Shown in pieces: positions 6,932 through 10,905 of a stretch of DNA of 10,905 nt (within the stretch, counting starts at the first letter, position 1; each line of letters opens with the position of its first letter). A model generated the notes under the pieces. The model ran no database searches, had not been told where the DNA came from, and saw nothing but the letters and a program-made list of their open reading frames with translations. Source of the stretch: DSBG01 sp049975365 (GTDB lineage: Bacteria; Desulfobacterota; Desulfomonilia; UBA1062); NCBI GenBank assembly GCA_049975365.1, contig JBNGDS010000084.1, positions 1-10,905 on the forward strand, in the 5' to 3' direction. Both the position numbers and the translations under genes were made by a program.

Positions 6932-7426
6932 TTACAGCGCTGAGTAATCGATCCGGGCCAGGAGTGCGCCGAGAAGCTCGGTGATGATGGATGTGATGAG
7001 CATATCGTCTCTGGTGAAGCCGCCGTCTGGTTTGTCTGCCAGATTCAGGATGCCGAGAATATCATCATTGTGCTTTATCATGATGCACATGAATGATTTG
7101 GTTGAATATTTATCCTTGTTCTGCAGGCCGATCTCTTCCTCGATGTCGCGGATGATGAGGGAGCTCTTCCTGTTGAGCACGAGGTTCATGACGCTTTCCT
7201 GGTCAGCACCGATATTGATGAAAGGGTCTTCACCGATATCGAGGTGGTTATGGGCCTTGATCTCGAGCTCTCCGGATGCAAGATTCCGGGTGAACAGCGA
7301 ACAGTACCGTGCACCGAGGACCTTCGGCAGGTGATTCACCACCGTGTCGAGCATGGTCGTTATGTCTTCAGAGGTATTGAGTTCCCGTGCCAGTTCATAG
7401 AGACTCTCAAGGTAGGGTCTGTTCAT
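6932..7426 (-). CDS. GAF-domain protein
   Basis: The 164-residue protein is essentially one GAF domain. A lead helix (YLESLYELARELNTSEDITTMLDTVVNHL) precedes the sensory fold: ARYCSLFTRN, LEIKAHNHLD, a helix of the SVMNLVLNRKSSLIIRDI type, KSFMCIMIKHNDDILGILNL and a final helix, TSIITELLGALLARI. GAF domains bind cyclic nucleotides, haem, other small ligands or act in dimerisation. No attached kinase, cyclase or DNA-binding domain is present, so it may act as a stand-alone sensor or partner. Cys42 and Cys113 are the only cysteines, and no phytochrome-type chromophore site is evident. GGAGG precedes the ATG at 7426. It is the promoter-proximal gene ahead of ychF; a functional link to YchF is only inferred. 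Confidence 0.85.
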   Translation of the reverse strand: MNRPYLESLYELARELNTSEDITTMLDTVVNHLPKVLGARYCSLFTRNLASGELEIKAHNHLDIGEDPFINIGADQESVMNLVLNRKSSLIIRDIEEEIGLQNKDKYSTKSFMCIMIKHNDDILGILNLADKPDGGFTRDDMLITSIITELLGALLARIDYSAL

Positions 7427-7484
7427 TTCAATCCTCCGTTCCAGATGTTTACTACCCTATCGGTATCCTGACTGCCAATTGTGA

Positions 7485-7513
7485 ACTATACTATGGAGAT
7501 CGGACAGGTTCAA
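7485..7513 (-). promoter_or_regulatory. Sigma70-type promoter of the GAF-ychF operon
   Basis: On the minus strand, TTGAAC (complement of 7508-7513) and TATAGT (complement of 7485-7490) are separated by 17 bases. The -10 matches consensus at five of six positions. Transcription should start near 7478, giving a leader of about 50 bases before the ATG at 7426. Confidence 0.55.
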
Positions 7514-7616
7514 GGAAAACTCAGTTTCTGATTCTGCTGACGCACGACCGGATCTCTTGTCCTCCAGAAAAACATGGAATGTGCACTGTATGGAAGGAGA
7601 AGAAACAGGGGTGCAT

Positions 7617-7656
7617 AGGCAGATTTTCCAGGAAAATGCCTGGGATATCCCTTTTT
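7617..7656 (+). other. Hairpin plus T-run, terminator-like element in the divergent region
   Basis: AGGCA (7617-7621) pairs with TGCCT (7637-7641). Inside this, TTTTC/GAAAA extends the stem after a two-base bulge. The palindrome GGGATATCCC (7642-7651) follows immediately and is itself followed by TTTTT (7652-7656). This resembles an intrinsic terminator read on the plus strand, yet no plus-strand gene lies upstream. It could insulate zapB from antisense transcription out of the GAF-ychF region or end a small RNA. Confidence 0.3.
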
Positions 7657-7694
7657 CCTCATGTGACATCATTCATGTGCTGTGAATTCAAAGC

Positions 7695-7721
7695 TTGACT
7701 TGGATTGTCGAGATGTATAAT
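7695..7721 (+). promoter_or_regulatory. Probable sigma70-type promoter of the zapB-zapA-6S-fthC-rny cluster
   Basis: TTGACT (7695-7700) and a perfect TATAAT (7716-7721) are separated by 15 bases, two fewer than ideal. A start near 7728 would leave only about five bases before the ATG at 7733, but about 23 bases before a TTG at 7751. The perfect -10 makes promoter activity likely despite the short spacer. Confidence 0.5.
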
Positions 7722-7732
7722 CAACAGAGAAG

Positions 7733-7963
7733 ATGGAAAAGGAGTCGTTGTTGGACACGCTCGAGTTATTGGAACAGAAGATACACGACTTAGTGGACAT
7801 GGTTAATAACCTCAAATCAATCAATGGGGAATTGACCAATAAGCTCAGAGAAAAGGAGGAAGAGGCGAGAGGGTTACGGCAGGAGATGGAACATCTCTTG
7901 GGAGAAAAAGAACAGGTAAAGCAGAAGGTTGCACACCTAATCAAGTGCGTGGAAGCATTATAA
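7733..7963 (+). CDS. zapB: ZapB-like cell-division coiled-coil protein
   Basis: The product is a short, wholly coiled-coil protein of 76 residues with a continuous heptad pattern from LLDTLELLEQKIHDLVDMV to the C-terminus. In proteobacteria ZapB binds the Z-ring through ZapA and links it to the chromosome terminus via MatP. The zapA-like gene begins 4 bases after this stop, which supports the name, although coiled coils are poor evidence alone. The start is uncertain. ATG 7733 would be almost leaderless if the TATAAT at 7716-7721 is the -10. The in-frame TTG at 7751 has AAAAGGAG (7737-7744) six bases before it and would give a 70-residue protein beginning nearer the usual ZapB N-terminus. Several small coiled-coil proteins of other function could look the same. 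Confidence 0.7.
   Translation: MEKESLLDTLELLEQKIHDLVDMVNNLKSINGELTNKLREKEEEARGLRQEMEHLLGEKEQVKQKVAHLIKCVEAL
7737..7744 (+). promoter_or_regulatory. Ribosome binding site that may set the zapB start at TTG 7751
   Basis: AAAAGGAG lies inside the longest reading of the zapB-like gene, six bases before an in-frame TTG codon (7751). The region before the ATG at 7733 (CAGAGAAG) is a weaker match to anti-Shine-Dalgarno, and the predicted transcript leaves little room for it. Confidence 0.4.
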
Positions 7964-7967
7964 AATT

Positions 7968-8249
7968 TTGCACGACACTGTCACAATAAGAATACTTGGA
8001 CAGGAATACACGGTAAAGACGGGGGGGGACACCAACCACGTTCGGGCATTGTCGCGATACATCGATGAAAAGGTACTGAATGTACAGCAGGAAGGCAAGG
8101 CTGTGAATACGCATGAGTTGGTTGCAATGGTTATGTTGAATATGGCCGATGATGTGGTTCAGGCGAAAGCTGAACTTGAAACCTTTAAGAAAACGGTTTC
8201 AGACAAGGTAGATACATTATTACACCATATCGACAAAAGCATTGAATGA
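7968..8249 (+). CDS. zapA: Cell division protein ZapA
   Basis: ZapA bundles FtsZ protofilaments at the division site in the cytoplasm. The 93-residue product has the family layout. An N-terminal strand pair comes first (VTIRILGQEYTVKTGGD), then the helix with VRALSRYIDEKV, the AVNTHELVAMVMLNMADDVV segment, and a C-terminal coiled-coil helix. No ATG or GTG lies in frame near the beginning, so translation probably starts at TTG 7968. GGAAG (7951-7955) and coupling to the zapB stop four bases upstream would support it. A run of eight G residues (8021-8028) falls early in the gene and encodes Gly-Gly within TGGD; gain or loss of one G would destroy the protein. A 6S RNA follows directly, as in many proteobacteria. 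Confidence 0.9.
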   Translation: MHDTVTIRILGQEYTVKTGGDTNHVRALSRYIDEKVLNVQQEGKAVNTHELVAMVMLNMADDVVQAKAELETFKKTVSDKVDTLLHHIDKSIE

Positions 8250-8251
8250 TA

Positions 8252-8442
8252 TCCCCTGAGGTGTGCGTAAACCTCGTTCTGCCCTGATTGTCCGTACGGA
8301 ATCACTCAGTATGCGGTCATATGGGAGCCATAGCGACGGTATGAGTACACAAGGGAGACAGCGCAGAACAGGACAGTACTCCTGAGCAGTATTGTCGGGC
8401 TCAGGAAACCGGCAACTGCAATACCCGAAGCGATTTCAGAGA
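8252..8442 (+). ncRNA. ssrS: 6S RNA
   Basis: 6S RNA mimics an open promoter and holds sigma70 RNA polymerase in stationary phase. The 5' end (8254-8272, CCCTGAGGTGTGCGTAAAC) matches the E. coli 6S start at 14 of 19 positions, including CTGAG, TGT, CG and AA. The location between zapA and fthC (ygfA) is the classic ssrS site. The folding is compatible. CTGAGGT (8256-8262) pairs with ATTTCAG (8433-8439) to close the rod, and GTTCTGC (8276-8282) pairs with GCAGAAC (8363-8369). Further in are TTGT/ACAA, ACTCA (8304-8308)/TGAGT (8342-8346), GTC/GAC and the tip TATGG-gag-CCATA. CCTGAGC (8381-8387) and GCTCAGG (8399-8405) could form the hairpin seen on the 3' side of the central bubble when polymerase is released. 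Ends are approximate, especially the 3' end. Confidence 0.75.
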
Positions 8443-8480
8443 ACAGGCTTTCCCTACCTGACCCTGCCCTGAATATCAGG

Positions 8481-9038
8481 ATGCAGAGCAAAGCCGAGAT
8501 GAGAAGGAACATGCTCGCCAGACGGCTGTCCATCTCTGATGATGAGAAGGGCCGGATGGAGAAGATGATCCTTGAGACCATCCGGGATCTTCCAGCTTAT
8601 AGGGATGCACAGTCCCTCGCTCTGTACGTGCCGGTACGGGGCGAGGTTGACCTTCTTTCACTGTGGAAGGGGTCAGGAAAAGAGGTATTTTTCCCCAAGG
8701 TCAACGGTGACGATCTCTCGTTCCATCCCGCCGAATCCCGGCGTGAATTTACCCCTGGGTGTTACGGCATACCAGAACCGACGTGCCGGGATGCCTGCAA
8801 TATCAGTGACATCGACTGTATGTTTGTGCCGGGGGTTGTCTTTGACAGACAGCGCTACCGGCTTGGGTATGGAAAAGGCTACTACGACAGGCTGATCGGG
8901 AACTACCCGCATATACTGACTATCGGGGTATGCTTCGATGAGTTTCTCATCGACTCGCTGCCGGTCGATCCATGGGATATGAATGTCGACCTGGTGGTTA
9001 CACAGTCAGCGGTTATCAGATCAATAGGTGAGGTGTGA
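8481..9038 (+). CDS. fthC: 5-formyltetrahydrofolate cyclo-ligase
   Basis: This cytoplasmic enzyme (also MTHFS or YgfA) uses ATP to convert 5-formyl-tetrahydrofolate to 5,10-methenyl-tetrahydrofolate, returning a dead-end folate to the one-carbon pool. The 185-residue length is typical. Seen in the sequence are an N-terminal basic region (KAEMRRNMLARRLSIS), the substrate segment ALYVPVRGEVD, FFPKV, and the signature FDRQRYRLGYGKGYYDR near residues 122-138, which includes the ATP-binding glycine-rich loop. The start at ATG 8481 is preceded only by CAGG immediately adjacent, a poor ribosome binding site. ATG 8499 is an alternative that would remove six residues. Placement directly after 6S RNA is the conserved arrangement, in which the two share a transcript in E. 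coli. The stop overlaps the start region of rny. Confidence 0.93.
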   Translation: MQSKAEMRRNMLARRLSISDDEKGRMEKMILETIRDLPAYRDAQSLALYVPVRGEVDLLSLWKGSGKEVFFPKVNGDDLSFHPAESRREFTPGCYGIPEPTCRDACNISDIDCMFVPGVVFDRQRYRLGYGKGYYDRLIGNYPHILTIGVCFDEFLIDSLPVDPWDMNVDLVVTQSAVIRSIGEV

Positions 9039-10591
9039 TGATGGAAATCATATATATAAGCATTGCGTTGGTTGGGGGCCTCTGTATCGGATACGCACTC
9101 AGCACGCTGATACAGAGGAAGACCAAGAAGGATGCGGAGATCGTCTCGGCACGGATGATCGAAGATGCAAAAAAGACGGCGAGTACGGTCATTGCGGACG
9201 CACAGCTCGAGGCCAAGGAAATTGTATTTTCTGCCAAGACCCAGAGCGACCAGGAGGCAAAAGAACGGCTGAAAGAAGTCTCTGCAGTTGAGAAGCGGCT
9301 TTACCAGAGAGAGGAGCTGATCGATAACAAGCTCCAGCAACTGGACAAGCGGGAGCAGGAACTGAAGAAAGCGGAACAATCCCTCTCCGATCGTTCCCGC
9401 CACGTTGAGACCGTGAAGACAGAAGTGGAGAGCCTTCGAAAACAGCAGATTGCGAAGCTCGAAGAGATCAGCGGGATGGATTCGAAACAAGCCAAAAAGG
9501 AGCTCATGGATTCTCTCGAGAGCGAAGCGAGACATGAAGCGGCAAAATTGATCAAGCAGATCCAGGATGAGGCCGAAGCCGAGGCGGACAGGAGAGCGAA
9601 AAGGATCCTCTCAACAGCCATCCAGCGGTATTCCGCCGATGTCGTCAGTTCACGTACAGTATCAGTCGTCAACCTGCCAAGCGAAGAGATGAAGGGCAGG
9701 ATAATCGGGAGAGAGGGAAGGAACATCAGGTCAATCGAGGCCATTACCGGGGTCGATCTCATCATTGATGACACTCCCGATGCAGTGATTCTTTCGAGTT
9801 TTGATCCCATTAAGCGCGAAGTGGCTCGTCTCGCGCTGGAAACCCTTGTCATCGACGGGAGAATCCACCCGTCCCGCATTGAGGAAGTGGTGGAGAAGGT
9901 GACGGGAGAGATCAACGACATTATCTGGGAATCGGGCCAGCAGGCAACATTCGACGTCGGGGTGCACGGCATCAATCCCGAACTCATCAAGCTCCTCGGC
10001 AAGCTCAAGTACCGGACGAGTTTTTCCCAGAACGTGTACCAGCATTCTCTGGAAGTGGCTCACCTGTGCGGTATCCTGGCAGCTGAACTCGGGGTGAACC
10101 AGAAGATCGCCAAGCGAGTCGGACTCCTCCACGATATCGGCAAGGCCATGGACCACGAGGTCGAGGGATCGCACGCCATCATCGGTGCTGAAATTGCAAA
10201 ACGGTACGGAGAGTCCAGCAAGGTCGTCGAGGCCATCATGTCGCATCACAATGAAGCAGAGGTCAATTCGGTCTATGGATTCCTCGTCCAGGCCGCAGAT
10301 TCCCTCTCTGCAGCACGCCCCGGGGCCCGTCGTGAAATGCTCGAAAACTACATCAAGCGACTGACCGATCTCGAGGCAATTGCCAGCGCCTTCGACGGCG
10401 TGGCGAAAGCATATGCGGTTCAGGCCGGCAGAGAGATCCGGGTGATGGTGGATGTCGACAGGATCAACGATGAGGGGGCGGATTTCCTCGCAACCGATAT
10501 CACTAAGGCGATTGAGGAAAAACTCACCTATCCCGGGCAGATCAGGGTTGTTGTCATCCGTGAGAGTCGTGCTATAAGGTTCGCAAAATAA
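9038..10591 (+). CDS. rny: Ribonuclease Y
   Basis: RNase Y is a membrane-anchored endonuclease that starts bulk mRNA decay in bacteria lacking or supplementing RNase E. One N-terminal membrane helix (IYISIALVGGLCIGYALSTL) is followed by a long charged coiled coil over about residues 25-170. A KH RNA-binding domain with GRIIGREGRNIR lies near residue 219, and an HD phosphohydrolase domain near 330-440 carries the metal-binding LLHDIGKA, MSHHNE and AADSLSAARPGAR. The 517-residue length is normal. The stop of fthC overlaps the ATG at 9038 as TGATG, behind AGGTGAGGTG (9026-9035). ATG 9041 is equally plausible, and the GTG at 9035 lies inside the ribosome binding site and is unlikely. tyrS begins 23 bases later. 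Confidence 0.97.
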   Translation: MMEIIYISIALVGGLCIGYALSTLIQRKTKKDAEIVSARMIEDAKKTASTVIADAQLEAKEIVFSAKTQSDQEAKERLKEVSAVEKRLYQREELIDNKLQQLDKREQELKKAEQSLSDRSRHVETVKTEVESLRKQQIAKLEEISGMDSKQAKKELMDSLESEARHEAAKLIKQIQDEAEAEADRRAKRILSTAIQRYSADVVSSRTVSVVNLPSEEMKGRIIGREGRNIRSIEAITGVDLIIDDTPDAVILSSFDPIKREVARLALETLVIDGRIHPSRIEEVVEKVTGEINDIIWESGQQATFDVGVHGINPELIKLLGKLKYRTSFSQNVYQHSLEVAHLCGILAAELGVNQKIAKRVGLLHDIGKAMDHEVEGSHAIIGAEIAKRYGESSKVVEAIMSHHNEAEVNSVYGFLVQAADSLSAARPGARREMLENYIKRLTDLEAIASAFDGVAKAYAVQAGREIRVMVDVDRINDEGADFLATDITKAIEEKLTYPGQIRVVVIRESRAIRFAK

Positions 10592-10614
10592 CAGCAGCAG
10601 CGAAAGGGGAACTC

Positions 10615-10905
10615 GTGATTCAAGAACAGCTCGTTGAGCTCAAGCGTGGAATCGTTGAAATTGTTTCGGAAGAGGAACTGATCGCAAAGCTGAAGAAAAG
10701 CAGGCCCCTCAAGGTCAAGGTAGGATTTGATCCCACTGCCCCTGACATTCATCTCGGACACACGGTTGTTCTCCAGAAGATGCGACAGTTTCAGGATGCA
10801 GGCCACGAGGTGATCTGCCTCATCGGAGACTTTACCGGCATGATCGGAGATCCAAGCGGGAGGAGTTCCACCAGGCCGCCGCTTACCCGGGAGGAGGTCC
10901 TGGAC
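10615..10905 (+). CDS. tyrS: Tyrosine-tRNA ligase, N-terminal part (3'-truncated by window edge)
   Basis: Tyrosyl-tRNA synthetase is a class I enzyme that activates tyrosine with ATP and charges tRNA-Tyr. The visible 97 residues hold the start of the Rossmann catalytic domain. VGFDPTAPDIHLGHTVVL contains the HIGH-type motif as HLGH, and LIGDFTGMIGDPSGR is the conserved stretch that follows. TRPPLTREEV places it in the proteobacterial TyrRS group with this longer N-terminus. GTG 10615 is chosen as start because AAAGGGGA (10603-10610) stands four bases before it and the N-terminus then has the usual short lead helix. It lies 23 bases after rny in the same direction, so it is probably co-transcribed. 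The KMSKS loop and the C-terminal RNA-binding domain lie beyond the window. Confidence 0.96.
   Translation, partial: MIQEQLVELKRGIVEIVSEEELIAKLKKSRPLKVKVGFDPTAPDIHLGHTVVLQKMRQFQDAGHEVICLIGDFTGMIGDPSGRSSTRPPLTREEVLD

Larger units (their letters stand above)
7427..7732. other. Divergent intergenic control region of about 306 bases
   Basis: This gap between the GAF gene (minus) and the zapB-like gene (plus) holds the GAF-ychF promoter (7485-7513), the zapB promoter (7695-7721), and an imperfect hairpin followed by a palindrome and a T5 run (7617-7656). It also holds a 7-base direct repeat TCATGTG at 7659-7665 and 7673-7679. Open frames crossing it have no recognisable protein character and no good ribosome binding site, so I see no gene here. 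Confidence 0.6.

Noticed and set aside
7450..7480. Sigma54 promoter (TTGGCA on the minus strand)
   Set aside because: The -12 GC element at the required spacing is missing, and a better sigma70 pair lies just upstream.
7387..7698. Plus-strand open frame of 103 codons across the divergent region
   Set aside because: It starts inside the GAF gene on the opposite strand, lacks a ribosome binding site, and crosses the divergent promoter and the terminator-like hairpin.
8381..8405. Perfect 7-base-pair hairpin as an intrinsic terminator after zapA
   Set aside because: It is not followed by a T-run and lies inside the 6S RNA, where such a hairpin is expected.
9301..10008. Minus-strand open frame of 235 codons
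   Set aside because: It is antisense to the certain rny coding region, and its Ser/Arg-rich composition is typical of a mirror frame.

Overview
The window looks like ordinary chromosomal DNA from an anaerobic Gram-negative bacterium, most likely of the Desulfobacterota (old Deltaproteobacteria) or a related syntrophic lineage. This is an inference. It rests on the moderate GC content, an NfnB/GltA-type flavoprotein followed by a DRTGG-domain protein, a stand-alone FlhB C-terminal paralogue, and the order zapB - zapA - 6S RNA - fthC - rny - tyrS. No phage, insertion sequence, CRISPR array or tRNA gene was seen.

Layout, left to right. (1) 1-1796, plus strand: the 3' part of an NfnB/GltA-type NAD(P)H oxidoreductase, then a DRTGG-domain protein, closed by a hairpin over the second stop codon. 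(2) 1875-3726, plus strand: a good sigma70-type promoter followed by four genes joined by ATGA overlaps. They encode a small charged protein, a membrane-anchored coiled-coil protein with a DUF2802-like C-terminus, a protein with a FliK-like C-terminus, and a 93-residue FlhB_C (YlqH-like) protein. (3) 3743-5804, minus strand: a two-gene operon of a tandem SCP2-like protein and a class III (glutamate-1-semialdehyde-type) aminotransferase; the aminotransferase is frameshifted as sequenced. (4) 5830-7513, minus strand: a GAF-domain protein followed by the ATPase YchF, behind its own promoter. (5) 7427-7732: a divergent control region. (6) 7695-10905, plus strand: zapB-like and zapA-like cell-division genes, a 6S RNA, fthC, rny and the start of tyrS.

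Functionally the window mixes redox metabolism (1), a possible remnant or stand-alone form of the flagellar export-specificity switch (2), a lipid-binding-like/PLP-enzyme pair of unknown role (3), translation- or stress-associated housekeeping (4), and a conserved growth cluster covering Z-ring assembly, RNA polymerase control by 6S RNA, folate recycling, mRNA decay and tRNA charging (6).

The points most worth a second look are the FliK-like/FlhB_C module, the single-base frameshift in the aminotransferase, the apparent internal duplication in the SCP2-like protein, the 6S RNA, and the uncertain start of zapB. I do not see a clearly new multi-gene system.
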